The notes beneath the pieces are model-generated. The model saw nothing but the letters and a program-made list of their open reading frames with translations, did no database searches and was not told where the DNA came from. A stretch of 64,000 nt of DNA, from contig JAQMWT010000317.1 of the NCBI GenBank assembly GCA_029834535.1, positions 620,001-684,000 on the forward strand, given 5' to 3'. Origin of the DNA: Chrysophaeum taylorii. Taxonomy: Eukaryota > Sar > Pelagophyceae > Pelagomonadales > Pelagomonadaceae. Position 1 is the stretch's first letter. Each line of letters opens with the position of its first letter. Shown here piece by piece: positions 8,329 through 18,566 of this stretch. Position numbers and translations under genes: made by a program.

Positions 8329-9419
8329 ATGGAGGCGTGCGCCAACTGCGGCCGGAGCGCGACCAATCGCTGCGCCAACTGTCGCGAACAGGTCTACTGC
8401 TCACGGTGCGCCTGTCTTGCTTGCCACGTGTGACGACAATGATGACGAGACGCAGGGAGTGCCAAGCAGTCGACTGGCAGCGACGGCACAAAACCCAGTG
8501 CGCTACCGAGGCGGCAATACGGCGCGCCGTCGCCACGGCCGCGTCGCGGGGAAGACGCGCGCGCGACGGCGTGACTTGCTACGTCTGCCTCGAAGGCGAC
8601 GGCGCCGAGGCGAGACTCATCCACGCCGGGTGCGGGTGCAGGGGCTCGGCCGGCTGGGTGCACGTGTCGTGCCTGCTCGAGACCCTCGACCACACCGAGC
8701 TGCGCCCTTCCCTCTTCAAGCTCGCTTGCCCCTCGTGCAAGCTCTCGCCGTCGGGCGTCGTCAAAGTGCGCCAGCTCCAGAAACTCTGGCGTCTGTGCGC
8801 GAATCGCAGCGGTTCCATCGGCGTCGTCGCGCGGGGTGCCCTCGCCCTCGTCCTCGAGCAGCACCTCGAGTTCGACGAGGCTCTCCGCCAATGCCGCGCG
8901 GCGATCGACCTCGCCAATAAGCTCGGCATCGACAGCGACCTCGAGCTCAGGGTCTGCGAGTCGCGCATACTTGCCAAGTGCGACAGACACGCCGAGGCCG
9001 CCGACCTATTGGAACCCTTCTTGGTTGCCCCCGGGGGAAGTCTCCCCAAACTCCAGGCTGCCTCGGCCCTCGCCCTCGCCCTCTGCAAGGCTGGCAAACC
9101 GATCGACGCCGAGCGCGTCGCGACGGACGCGCTGAGAAAGGCCCCCGCCGACAAACATCGCGCCACTCGCCGCACCTTGACGAGCCACCTCGCGACGGCC
9201 CTGGCCTCGCAAGGCAAGTTCGACCGAGCCTTCGACCTCCTCGTCCCCTGCGCGACCGAGCTTATGAGGGAGCTCGGTCGACACCACGAGCATACCCGCC
9301 ATGTCATAACACACCTCGACGCCATCATCGCCTGCTGGCGACGAACGGCATGTCCCGACGACTGGGACCGCCTCCGCCAAGCCGACCACCTCGTAGCCGA
9401 CCTGCGCCATCGCGAATGA
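8329..9419 (+). CDS. MYND + RING-variant + TPR protein (one intron)
   Basis: Model: join(8329..8405, 8456..9419), 346 residues. The 50-bp intron (GTGCGC...GACGCAG) is needed. Only after splicing does the MYND finger read through as 'CANCGRSATNRCANC', 'EQVYCSRECQAVDW', then 'HKTQC', with all cysteines and the His in place. Residues about 67-120 form a C4HC3 RING-variant finger ('CYVCLEGDG...CGCRGSAGWVHVSC...CPSC'), typical of E3 ubiquitin ligases of MARCH type. The rest is helical repeats of TPR type ('ALVLEQHLEFDEALRQCRAAIDLA', 'ASALALALCKAGKPIDAERVA', 'LATALASQGKFDRAFDLL'). Likely an E3 or scaffold; substrate unknown. No membrane segment is seen. Confidence 0.85.
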
Positions 9420-9629
9420 AATGAACGAAAACGCCGTACGAAAGATTCGAACCACACGATCCTCGTGGGGAGCAACCACTCCCGGGGACACGCACACACC
9501 GTCGCGCGCTCGATCGCCCCCGCACTGTACTTCCGAGGTTGGACAGAATCCCGACAATATGTTGCGAATTCCGTCCCGGGGCGGCATAATCCTAATTTCG
9601 TGTTTTCCAACATCCTGGTTTCTCGATCG

Positions 9630-9668
<39 letters not shown>

Positions 9669-9669
9669 G

Positions 9670-9704
<35 letters not shown>

Positions 9705-10371
9705 CGTGCGCAGTTTTGTTACATTGCGGCGGTGGCCGGCCGGCGTTGCTCTCTTGGAGGACCTTCCCAAGCAGGATGTATCTTGTGAATTCCGGAATGT
9801 TCTTTTTCTTCTTTTCGGTCAACCTAACTATGAATGCACAAATTGAACTATGACGTTCGTTTCTACGACGACCAGATAGCGCGCCGCAAACGTTGTTCAC
9901 CGCTGATGGTGGCGCTGGTGGTGGATGGCGCTTTTCCTATATATCCCAGGCGCCGGCCGGCCTGCTCCTCAGGAGTCGTCGACTGGGTAGGCGGGCAATG
10001 CGAAGGAGATGAGGGCGTCAAAATACGGCTTGAAGACGAGGTCGGACGCGAGGAGGTGAGGTGAACCTCCGTTCGGCAACACAGTGAAATCGCGTTTGTT
10101 TCACCAAGTCGCGGGCGGCTAGGTCGGAATTTTTGATTGAGGGACAAGCGACGACGACGACGACGACGACGACGACCCGTCTGGTTGTTTTCGAGGCGCG
10201 CCGAGAGCAGCTCTTCGACGACGTCTTGAGACTCGTAATTTCTTCGGGACACGCGTAGTTTTCGGTTCCCGATACTAATAAATTGAACCCATCGCTTCGT
10301 TTGAGTGATCCCTTACCCCGTTGTGTTGAGGACTTACTTCAACACGTCATCGTCACAGAAAGAAAGAAAGG
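9420..10371. other. Intergenic with microsatellites, no gene seen
   Basis: Contains a TATC tetranucleotide tract at 9629-9704 and a CGA tract at 10149-10176. A tRNA-like GTGGTTCGAATC box at 9451-9462 (minus) has no matching arms and was not accepted. Reading frames here are low-complexity or anti-parallel shadows. Confidence 0.6.
9629..9704. repeat. (TATC)n microsatellite
   Basis: About 19 near-perfect TATC units with single-base interruptions (TCGA) at 9627-9630 and 9667-9670. Confidence 0.95.
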
Positions 10372-12432
10372 ATGGATGTGTCGAGGGAATCGAGCCGCAA
10401 CGGCGAGGTGCCGCGCGTGCTGCTGGTGTTCACGTGCTGGGTATGCACCGGCATCATGGCGAACTTCACCGTGGTCGTGCCTTTGACGGTGTATTACGCG
10501 GGGAAATTTTTCTCGTCGGCCGCCGTCGTGTCATCCTACGCGTTGGGGGCTCTGATTAGTCTTACGTTTTGGTCGCAGTACCACTCCCGCGCCATCCGTC
10601 CGGCCTACCTCACGCACGCGACCGTCATGGTCATCGGAAACGTTCTCTTTGGGATCGCCTCGACTTTTTCTCGCGCGTGGACGCTCCACTACTTGGCGAG
10701 ATTCATCGTAGGGCTCGAGGGCGGGTGCATGTACAACGCCAACCTCGCGCTTGTCAGCTTTAGCTTCAAGACCAACCGGGTCAAGTACTTGTCGTACTAC
10801 CAGAGTTTTGTCGGCCTGGGGCTCGTGCTGGGGCCGGGCGTCTCGGCGACGTCGCTCGTCATCGCCAACGCGATGGGCCGGCCCGGACTGCGCACCGTCA
10901 TTATCGGCGCCTTGATGAGCGCCTGGGGTCTCGTCCTGTTGATCACCTTGTTAGTCGCGATGCCCTACGACGAGGACCTCCGCGCCGCCGCGGGTTCTCC
11001 CACTTCTTCTACCGCGGACTCTCACGATAGCAAGGCGTCGCCGCTGAGCGAGGAGGCCGAAGACGACGACGACGAGGACGACGCGGGTGCGCTCAGCCCG
11101 TCGCAGCGCGCCACTCGACGCAGGACGTTTTGGTTTTATTCGTGCGCGGGGAACTTCTGGCGCATCTTCCAGCGACTCGCCTGGGAGGTGGGAGCGGTCT
11201 TAATTCTGGCGCGCTACTTCCACTGGGGGGCGATCGCGGCCGGCTACTCTTTATCGTCCTTCGGGTTCGCCCAAACGATTGCCCAGTACCTCTACGGCAA
11301 CATTAGGGCGAGGAATGCGACGACGTCGTCGTTAGAGACCATCAAGGAAACCTCGGTCTGCGATTTGAAAGCGCTCGAGCTGGTGGAACTCGCTGGCATT
11401 CTCGCCATGTTCAGCAAGACGGCCGCGACGCACGATTGGCTCGTCGCGTTCAACGTCACCTTTATCCTCGGGAGTCTCGTCTTTTACGTCGCCTCGTGTC
11501 TCACCTCGGCGCCCTTCAACGACCTCGTCTTGTGGGGCGCCGGGTCTTCTATGCGCTACGAAGACGTTCTCCTCGCGTCGCAGTACGGCATATTCCTCGC
11601 ATTTTTTTTCGCGCCGTTCGCGGCCAGGGGCGCCATTTTGTTGGACACAACGAGTCCATCCACCATCGCGGGCGTCTTGGTTATTGGGTGGGCGGGCCAG
11701 ACCCTCGTCAACACCGCCTTGTCGAAGCGAATCGATTCGCGGCTCGTCGCCGCGCTCGCTTTGGGTCTCTCGGGGCTCGTGGCGTGGAGCATGTTTGACC
11801 ACGCCGCCGGAGGGACCGGGTGGCCTAACGTCTTCTCTTATCATCCCATCTTCATGGCCTGGAGCTTCTATGGCTGCATGACGCCCGGCCAGCTCGTCTA
11901 CAGGGACGACGCTACCATTTTCCGCTTCTTCCAGGGTAAAGCCAAAAGCGACCTGCGCAAATCGCACGCGGCGTGGATGGCCCTCGCGACGCTCTTCGCC
12001 TTTGTGGGCTACTGGTGCATCTTCGCAGCGCACGAGCAGAGCGGCGAGTCCCAGCTAGGTATGGGCGAATCTTGGTCGCGCGCCTTGCACGTAGCCTTGG
12101 GATACCCCGTGCTTCTTTGGTTCGCCGTCCAGACGACCAGCGGCGTCTTCAAGGAGCGAAATCTCGCGGCGAGCGGTGTCAAAACCTTCCCCTGGCACGG
12201 CCTCTCGGGCAAGTATCTCTTGCTCGCGGGCTACGTCGTTGCCAGCCTCGGCTTCTGGCTGCGAATGAACTACAGCAAACAGGGTGGCTGGAGCCTCCCC
12301 TACAAGTTTCTCCTGACCGGCATCGCGCTCGCCCTCTTTGGCTTCCGCGCCTTTCCCGACTCCTCACTCAAAGCTAGCTCTGACGAGAGACCACCCCCGG
12401 ACGTTGATCACGCTGCCGCGGGTGTCCTTTAG
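10372..12432 (+). CDS. Major facilitator superfamily transporter
   Basis: 686 residues. The N-terminal half has about six hydrophobic helices ('VLLVFTCWVCTGIMANFTVVV', 'VVSSYALGALISLTFW', 'YLTHATVMVIGNVLFGIAST', 'FIVGLEGGCMYNANLALVSF', 'YYQSFVGLGLVLGPGVSATS', 'TVIIGALMSAWGLVLLITLL'). The 'YLARFIVGLEGG' and 'GLGLVLGPG' motifs correspond to MFS helices 4 and 5. A long acidic cytosolic loop follows (about 205-245). The second half has six or more further helices and a longer hydrophobic C-terminus than usual. Substrate is unknown; layout recalls MFSD8-like/SPX-less lysosomal carriers, but that is a guess. It stands alone, 952 bp after the MYND gene. Confidence 0.8.
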   Translation: MDVSRESSRNGEVPRVLLVFTCWVCTGIMANFTVVVPLTVYYAGKFFSSAAVVSSYALGALISLTFWSQYHSRAIRPAYLTHATVMVIGNVLFGIASTFSRAWTLHYLARFIVGLEGGCMYNANLALVSFSFKTNRVKYLSYYQSFVGLGLVLGPGVSATSLVIANAMGRPGLRTVIIGALMSAWGLVLLITLLVAMPYDEDLRAAAGSPTSSTADSHDSKASPLSEEAEDDDDEDDAGALSPSQRATRRRTFWFYSCAGNFWRIFQRLAWEVGAVLILARYFHWGAIAAGYSLSSFGFAQTIAQYLYGNIRARNATTSSLETIKETSVCDLKALELVELAGILAMFSKTAATHDWLVAFNVTFILGSLVFYVASCLTSAPFNDLVLWGAGSSMRYEDVLLASQYGIFLAFFFAPFAARGAILLDTTSPSTIAGVLVIGWAGQTLVNTALSKRIDSRLVAALALGLSGLVAWSMFDHAAGGTGWPNVFSYHPIFMAWSFYGCMTPGQLVYRDDATIFRFFQGKAKSDLRKSHAAWMALATLFAFVGYWCIFAAHEQSGESQLGMGESWSRALHVALGYPVLLWFAVQTTSGVFKERNLAASGVKTFPWHGLSGKYLLLAGYVVASLGFWLRMNYSKQGGWSLPYKFLLTGIALALFGFRAFPDSSLKASSDERPPPDVDHAAAGVL

Positions 12433-13100
12433 GGGTGTTGCACGGACGGGCTAAATAGGGTCCTGCCCCCAGCCAATCCAACTAGGGTCGTTCCATCTTT
12501 CGCTTTTAACCGTCTGCCTCCTCGTGATTCAAGAACAAGAAGAACAAGAAGAAGAAACCTGAAAATTCAGGCTTTTTTGGGAGGTGGTGAAAGCGGCGAC
12601 GACGACGACGACGACGACGTCGTCGTCGTCGCGGTGTGAAGGGAGCAGAATTACCTAGGGCCTCGAGAGAGAGGTCGTGGGGACTTCGTGCGGCGGCGAA
12701 GGTGTATATGGTATTAAGGTGCGCGACGAAAAGAAAGGGGGCCGGAGCGGCAACACAAACGTCATGAGTCGTCGAATCAAGAGCACAGGTGCATTATGCA
12801 TATTCTAGAGAGACGGTAGCCCAGATCGACGGCCTATCGATCGAAGATGGTGCGTGCAGTGTCCTCGAGGGAAAGCGCGCGCATTGGTCGGTCGGTCGGT
12901 CGGTCGGTCGGTCGGTCGGTCGCTTTATGTGTACAAAACGCGTGGGCTCTCTTCGAGGTGTCCATATGTACGTTATGCGCGACAGGGCGAATAAGAGCTT
13001 GCCGTTGGACATTGCGATGTCCTACGGCGGTCAACTTGTCGAAGGGGCTCGTTCGTCGTTGAAGGAGAAAGGCCAAGTGGAGTCAAGAGGTGGAAATATG
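12433..13100. other. Intergenic, repeats only
   Basis: Region between convergent MFS and Myb genes. It contains a small hairpin followed by six T (CCTGA...TCAGG, 12558-12577), a 26-bp palindrome of CGA/TCG units at 12606-12631, and a GGTC tract at 12885-12922. No coding region was recognised. Confidence 0.6.
12885..12922. repeat. (GGTC)n microsatellite
   Basis: About nine tandem GGTC units. Confidence 0.95.
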
Positions 13101-13917
13101 CTAGATCTCGAGAATGACAGGATCGCCGTTCGGGACGGGCGAAGCCGCGGCGAAGCAGGCGGCCGCTTGTTTGAAGTCGTCGGGCTCGGGTTCGAAGAAG
13201 GAGGGGTCGTATTGTTTCGCGTGGCGGAGCGCATCGTCGTCGGAGGGCCGCACCTCGTGCGGTCCAAAGTGGTGAAGAATATCCCAATTCGGTTGAGCGT
13301 CCGGCGGTACGAAGAAGTCGGGGCGCCAGGGCTTGCAGCCGGGGGGGACGAGGAACATGGGCACCATGATCGGGACGGGTGCTGGCGGCATCGGAGTAAA
13401 GGGCGGTCCGAGGAAGGGGATGATCGCCGGGCGAGGATAGGGCGGAGGGCCGTCGACGGACAGCAGGGATTCGCTCGACGAGGAAGCTTCGTTGGGTCTC
13501 GACTGGCGGCGACTTCGTCTCGACTCCTGAAGCCGAGGAGTCACGGGGGTGGTTCGAAAGCACGCACCGAATTGCCTCGTCGTCGAAGTTTGAGGAAGTA
13601 TTTTTGCGCGTGCGATCGGCACTGGAGCGTCGTCCGCGTGCCGACAGCCTGAATGTCGATCATAGCGAGTCGGAGATGATGCGCACCGCTGCGATCCTCG
13701 GCCACTTCTTCCAATGAGCATCGGGGCACTCGGAGAGATGGGTCTTGAAATCTTCGAGAGCTCGTAGGAATCGCGCGTGCTCGTCGGGCATCCACCGCCC
13801 TGTCTTGGTCCCCTCCGACTCCCTCACCGCCGACGCGGCAGCCTTGCTCAGGACCGGGCGTCGTGCCGCGCGCGCGGGGGGGGGCTCGAATTTCGGTATT
13901 GCCGTAATCACCGTCAT
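13101..13917 (-). CDS. SHAQKYF-class single-Myb transcription factor (two introns)
   Basis: Model: complement(join(13101..13526, 13568..13648, 13687..13917)), 245 residues. Introns are 38 bp (13649-13686) and 41 bp (13527-13567), both phase 0, both starting GTGCG and ending TTCAG. Splicing restores the Myb repeat: 'GRWMPDEHARFLRALEDF...WKKWPRIAA' joins 'AVGTRTTLQCRSHAQKYF', with SHAQKYF at residues 89-95. Unspliced frames stop inside the domain. The single repeat with this signature binds DNA in plants and stramenopiles, where relatives include circadian and MYB1R factors. The C-terminal half is proline-rich ('PPPYPRPAIIPFLGPPFTPM') with a Ser-rich tract, likely an activation or interaction region. 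Target genes unknown. Confidence 0.87.
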
Positions 13918-14302
13918 GTCGTCGCTCCCAAGCTCTTACAGGTGGTGGGTGGTTTGTGGAAGATCAAACACGCAATTGTGGTACGAGGGATCTTTTTAAC
14001 GTAAAAGAAACATATTCAATTTTGTAACGTTCTCCGTCGACCGATAAGGGAAGGGCTATCGAGCGTCGTTGGGGTCCCCGAATTTTAATCTTCTGGGGAC
14101 AAAAAAAATAACGGGGGACAAATACACGACGTGTTGTGTTAACTCATCAATTCGACGTGGAAATCTACAACTTGGTTTCTGCAATTTGACAGCGCTCATA
14201 TCACTACGTACATACTGGCCCAACGAATTCTCTTCGGGATCTTGAACCTTTGAATCTAACGCTTTTTTCACGGACTTATTAGTCAGTAGGTGAGTGAGTC
14301 TC

Positions 14303-14304
<2 letters not shown>

Positions 14305-14347
<43 letters not shown>
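14305..14347. repeat. (CT)n microsatellite
   Basis: About 20 CT dinucleotides in a row. Confidence 0.95.
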
Positions 14348-14350
<3 letters not shown>

Positions 14351-14700
14351 CAATGCGGCCATCAACAGCACCTTGTTGTTACCTCGAGCAACGTCTCGTG
14401 CATATTTCGGAGAGGCAGTCTGGGTCTAAGACGAGAAGAAGCGACTAACCAACGACGACATCGTAGGGACTTTCGTAGTATTTTTTTTATTTCACCACGC
14501 ACGCAGTGCAGTGGTCGTCACGCCGACAGGTGACACATGAGAACACCAAGTCAGACACCGTACGTCCGGAACACGACCAGGCAGGCAGTTCTCAAACAAA
14601 AAAAAACAATGATGTTTTTGGTGTTGTTTGTGGCAAGGTTCGTCGCGAATGTTGGCGATAGTTAGAGTTGTGCCTCCCTTCCCCTCCTTGAACGAAGTTT

Positions 14701-14715
14701 ACTCCTAAACCCTAC
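14701..14715 (+). promoter_or_regulatory. ACTCCTAAACCCTAC motif abutting the start codon
   Basis: This 15-mer directly precedes the ATG at 14716. The identical 15-mer occurs at 50953-50967, 19 bp before the ATG of the WD40-like gene. It contains AAACCCTA, the telo-box core known from plant promoters. Role here is inferred. Confidence 0.45.
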
Positions 14716-16335
14716 ATGTCGTTCGAGGACCAGTACCCTGGTACCCTTGTGGGATGGGGCGGCGTCGTGCGCCGTAGGATGATGGCCCCCTACGGCGTCG
14801 GCGAGGGCGAGGAGGTCCAGGAGGAGGAGCCGTGGGATCCTCGGGCAGGGAGTGGTGCGTTGTGCAGGGACGATCCGCGTCGCGTGGAGGCGTGTTTCGG
14901 GGTGTGTTGTTTGGTATTGGCTGGCCTGCTGTCGACGGTGTTCCTGCACTCCAAGCAGTTGGTGGTGGATCAGGTGCTCCCGAATAGGCCTGAAGTGGTG
15001 CCGTGGGAACCGGGGTTCTTCGACATTCACCAGCTCAAGGCGGGATCGGCCGAAGCCGCTTTGCTGGTGTTTCCCGACGGGACGACGGCGCTCGTCGACG
15101 CGGGCGACGTCGAGGCGTCGTCGTTCGAGGCTAAATACAACGGAACCTATCACGCGCTGCGGCCGCCGCCCGGCACGACGCCGGGGGCGCAGATCGCCAA
15201 GTACCTCGAGCACTTTGGGGTGCGGACGTTGGACTACGTCGTCGTTAGTCACTTCCACGCCGACCATTGCGGGTATCCGTGGCCGTCGCGCGCGGCGCGC
15301 AAGACGTACAGGGTATCGGGGATCTCCGAGGTTGCCGAGCGCGTGAAGATCAAGCGACTGATCGATCGGGGGTATCCCTCGTACGACTTTCCCGTAGATC
15401 TCCGCGCGTCGGGCGACAGGACGGCGGCGAACTACATCGCGTTCGTCGAAGCGCTCGTCGCGTCGCGGAACGTGACGGCCGAGCGCTTCGAGCCGGGACG
15501 GTCGGACCAGATCGCGCCCGTCAAGAAACACCTCGCGAATTTCCGGGTACGGAACGTCAAGCGCGACCTCGACGTCTCGTTCTTGCCCGACGAGCCGCCG
15601 CGCCAGATATACCGTCGCGATCAAGTCGTGAGCGACCCGCGGCCGCGACGTACGGCGCGCTTCGACGAAAACAGGATGAGCCTCGCGATGGTCTTCGAGT
15701 ATGGCAAGTTCAGGTACTACACGGGCGGCGACAACCAGCACGGCGCGCACGCCCACTTGAAGGATCGCTTGGATTGGACCGACGCCGACACGGCGACGCC
15801 CGTGGCGGAGGCGGTCGGCCGCGTAGACGTGGCCAAGCTCAACCACCATTCCCACGGCACCCCTCCCGCCTTTCTCCGGGCCCTCGAACCCGAAGTCGTC
15901 GTCATGCCCTCCTGGAACTCGGACCAGCCTAGCGAGGAGGCCCTCTACCTGCTCACGGCCGAGGCGCCCTATCGCGCTTCCGGCTCCGGACGCCCCTATG
16001 TGCCGCCCGACATCTTCGCCACCTGGACGGCCCCCGAGACCATCGTGACCCGCGGACCCGCCATTCGCAAGTACGCCTCCCACGACGGCCACGTCCTCGT
16101 CCGCGTCTACCCTCCCGCCCCCAACGCCTCGGCGCTCTTCGACGACGACCACCAAAGGTTCGACGTTTTCGTGCTCGACGACGACTTCCGCCTCACCTCC
16201 ACGCACGGCCCCTACGTCGCCACCGCGGCCGCGGGCATCTCGGGACCCCCCTCGGACCGCCTCCGCCGCTACAACGCGCATGGCGGCCGCGCGAGACGGA
16301 CCCGGTCACCCCGCCGGCGCGTCCGCAACAGATAG
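14716..16335 (+). CDS. Membrane-anchored metallo-beta-lactamase-fold hydrolase (ComEC-like domain)
   Basis: 539 residues. A single membrane segment lies at about 58-78 ('FGVCCLVLAGLLSTVFLHS'), making a type II protein. The domain begins 'FFDIHQLKAGSAEAALLVFPDG', as in ComEC/Rec2-type MBL domains. The zinc motif HFHADH is at 179-184. Later come 'YYTGGDNQHG' and 'KLNHHSHGTPPAFL', matching the Asp and His ligand positions of this subfamily. Sequons (NGT, NVT, NAS) suggest a lumenal or outer catalytic domain. Such eukaryotic proteins usually lack the ComEC channel, as here. Substrate unknown; phosphodiester or phosphonate-type esters are possible by family. Confidence 0.75.
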   Translation: MSFEDQYPGTLVGWGGVVRRRMMAPYGVGEGEEVQEEEPWDPRAGSGALCRDDPRRVEACFGVCCLVLAGLLSTVFLHSKQLVVDQVLPNRPEVVPWEPGFFDIHQLKAGSAEAALLVFPDGTTALVDAGDVEASSFEAKYNGTYHALRPPPGTTPGAQIAKYLEHFGVRTLDYVVVSHFHADHCGYPWPSRAARKTYRVSGISEVAERVKIKRLIDRGYPSYDFPVDLRASGDRTAANYIAFVEALVASRNVTAERFEPGRSDQIAPVKKHLANFRVRNVKRDLDVSFLPDEPPRQIYRRDQVVSDPRPRRTARFDENRMSLAMVFEYGKFRYYTGGDNQHGAHAHLKDRLDWTDADTATPVAEAVGRVDVAKLNHHSHGTPPAFLRALEPEVVVMPSWNSDQPSEEALYLLTAEAPYRASGSGRPYVPPDIFATWTAPETIVTRGPAIRKYASHDGHVLVRVYPPAPNASALFDDDHQRFDVFVLDDDFRLTSTHGPYVATAAAGISGPPSDRLRRYNAHGGRARRTRSPRRRVRNR

Positions 16336-17430
16336 TAGCACTCGCGACTTTTTTTTTTTTTCCCCGTACACGCTGTCTGTCTTGTGGGCCGGCCGCCCTA
16401 ATTACTTTAGCCCTAATAATAATAATAATAATAATAACAATAATAATAATAATAATCCTTAGTACTTTTTTTGTAATCAGCAAACACCGTTTTGCCGCCG
16501 GCTGCCGCCGCCGCCTCGATTCGGGACGCGCCTGCGGGGCATACGCGTGCTGCCACCGGACATCATCGTCGGCTCCAGCGTGACGTCCGCGGGCTGGGTG
16601 GGAACCTTCTTCCAAGGACGACCCGAAGCCGTCCGGAGAGAGGCGCGCCTCCGCACGTCCATCGGCAGGCAACGAGCCGAATGTGCTAGATGTCGGCTGG
16701 ACGACGACGAATAGTCTCTCTCTCTGAGAAAATCCCAACCAACGTTTTTGTCGCGCCTTCCTCGAGCACAAGGCACTTGTCAGGAAGGAAGGACGAGTTA
16801 CTTTTCTTCGTCGACGGGAGCGGACTCGATTGAATTCGTTCCGGTGCGCGTCAGTACTTTCCGCCGACCAGCCTATCGTGGCACGGTCCTTAGCAGGCAG
16901 GAAACATTCATCGCGCAGTCCAGCGCGCGTCGTTCGCCCGCGGCTTGTGTCTTTGTTCGGCTGCGCTGTGCTCTTCTTGGAGTTTGGAGTTCTTCGGAGT
17001 GCTAGGATGCTCGCCACGCAGCTGGTTGGGCTCCTCAACTCTTCCGTCCGAGTCCGTCGGAAGATATCATATACACACACCGACCGACCTTTCGAGCAAG
17101 AATTAATGCAGGTTCCTGACCCGATCGATGTTTTATTCAACGCGCGGTCATCATCGTCCCTAAAGACGACCATCAAGCACGATCTTAGGGGAAAAAAAGA
17201 ATGGACGGCGAGGCCCAGTCGAGCAACAGTCAGTCAGTCAGTCAGTCAGTCAGTCAGTCAGTCAGTCACCAAAGAGTCCACGCTGCGATAGGGTGAGGTC
17301 GACGGCAGGAAGGTAAAAAAGCTCATTGGCGCGCGTGCGCGCGATATTAAAGTTCTGGCGACGGTGTGAATGAACGAACTTGGAAGAGAGAGTTCGCTAC
17401 CGGTCCATAAAAACAAATAAATCCTGTTTA
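16336..17430. other. Intergenic, no gene supported
   Basis: About 1.1 kb with a TAA tract at 16417-16457 and a CAGT tract at 17227-17268. A minus-strand frame ending near 16477 has some gene-like composition, but no recognisable domain or good start, so it is not called. Confidence 0.5.
17227..17268. repeat. (CAGT)n microsatellite
   Basis: About ten CAGT units. Confidence 0.95.
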
Positions 17431-18566
17431 TCTTAACTACTAATCGACAGATGTTTGTTTGTTTGTTTGTTTGTTTGTCTGTCTGTTTGTCTTTAAATGT
17501 CGACTGCTAAGAGGGGGGGGTGTGTGTGGGGAGCATGAAGGATGTGGGTGGGTTTGTGGGGTATGAGGGATGTGCCTGCTGCCTCTTTTTGTCCCTCGAT
17601 TTAGGGTAAGGATCAGGTAGGCGCGAGAGTAAGGATCAGGTACGCGCGAGAGCCAGACAGTGATCCTCCAAGCCGTCTACGGCGACCTCGCAGACTATTT
17701 CCACGACCCGCGGCGGCTCTTTCAGCGCGCCATTCTCACGCCCCGTCGAAACGATGTTGTCGATGCTGACAACGCGCGCATGACCGCGGCCTTTTTTTCC
17801 CGGAGACGAGGCGTCCGAGTTCTTTTCGGCTGACTAGGCTGGGTCGGAAGACGACGCCTCGCTCTTTACAGTAGAGTTTTCAACTCCCTGACAACCAACG
17901 GGATGCTGACTTTGATCGCGAGCTTAAAGTCTTCGCGACCTCGACCCGTCGCACGGCCACTGCAACGGTACCAGATACATGATCGATCGTGTCGTTGTCA
18001 CCGAGGCTCCTCCAACCTGTATCGCTTAAGGCCCACCTACGCCAAACGATCAACAAGAGCCAGGGCCAGACGCCCCGCGAGGTCGGCGTCCTCTTTCCCA
18101 AGCCCGTCTTCTGCCACGTCCAGCTCTACGTGGCTCTCTGTCGATCGGCATCCCCGAGGATATACTCATCTGGGTCGACGACTCCACCCTACCCACACGT
18201 GCTGCGCAATACCGATAAGCCCCCCCCGGCGTCTACACGCGCACTATAAGTGAACTTACTGGGACCACGTGAACTTACTGGGGTTTGAGATTGGGACTAG
18301 GTGAACTGAGTGACCAGGTGAAACTGGGACCAGGTGAACATACTGGGGTCTTTAGAGTAAAGGGTTTTAGAGTAAATTCAAAGGTTGGCGGCGCGTGCGG
18401 ATCAAAGCAGCTGAGATTGGCGGAGGCGAGAGCGACGAGCTCAAAGGAGTTGGTGTGAGCTAGGTGAACTTACTGACCAGGTGAACTTATATGAAACTTA
18501 CTGGGACCAGGTGAACTTACTGGGGTTAGAGATTGGGACTAGGTGAACTTACTGGCCTCCACTTGT
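17431..18566 (+). mobile_element. Helitron-like non-autonomous element, copy C
   Basis: Starts TCTTAACTACTAATCGAC and ends GGCCTCCACTTGT. It contains the decayed PIF1 region ('GDLADYFHDPRR', 'AILTPRRNDVVDADNARM', 'TINKSQGQTPREVG') with the same frame change as other copies. An extra stretch of roughly 95 bp near its 5' end (about 17492-17588) carries CTTTAAATGTCGACTGCTAA and a G/GT-rich run. The same unit recurs in tandem at 48471-48672. The tail has GGTGAACTTACTGG-like repeats. Confidence 0.65.

Larger units (their letters stand above)
13918..14715. other. Divergent intergenic region (Myb / MBL-fold gene)
   Basis: About 800 bp between divergent genes. It holds a CT tract at 14305-14347 and several A/T runs. 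It ends in the telo-box-like motif listed separately. No gene was recognised. Confidence 0.6.

Noticed and set aside
9440-9500. Possible tRNA on the minus strand (GTGGTTCGAATC box)
   Set aside because: The bases around the box do not form a T-stem and there is no A-box at the right distance.
12558-12577. Hairpin plus T-run resembling a bacterial intrinsic terminator
   Set aside because: The window is nuclear eukaryotic DNA, the stem is only 5 bp, and it is about 125 bp past the MFS stop.
14662-16281. 539-residue minus-strand open frame opposite the MBL-fold gene
   Set aside because: No domain and Arg/Val-rich composition; the plus strand has the zinc motifs.
16193-17176. 327-residue minus-strand frame after the MBL-fold gene
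   Set aside because: Low-complexity Ile and Arg runs from microsatellites and no recognisable domain.
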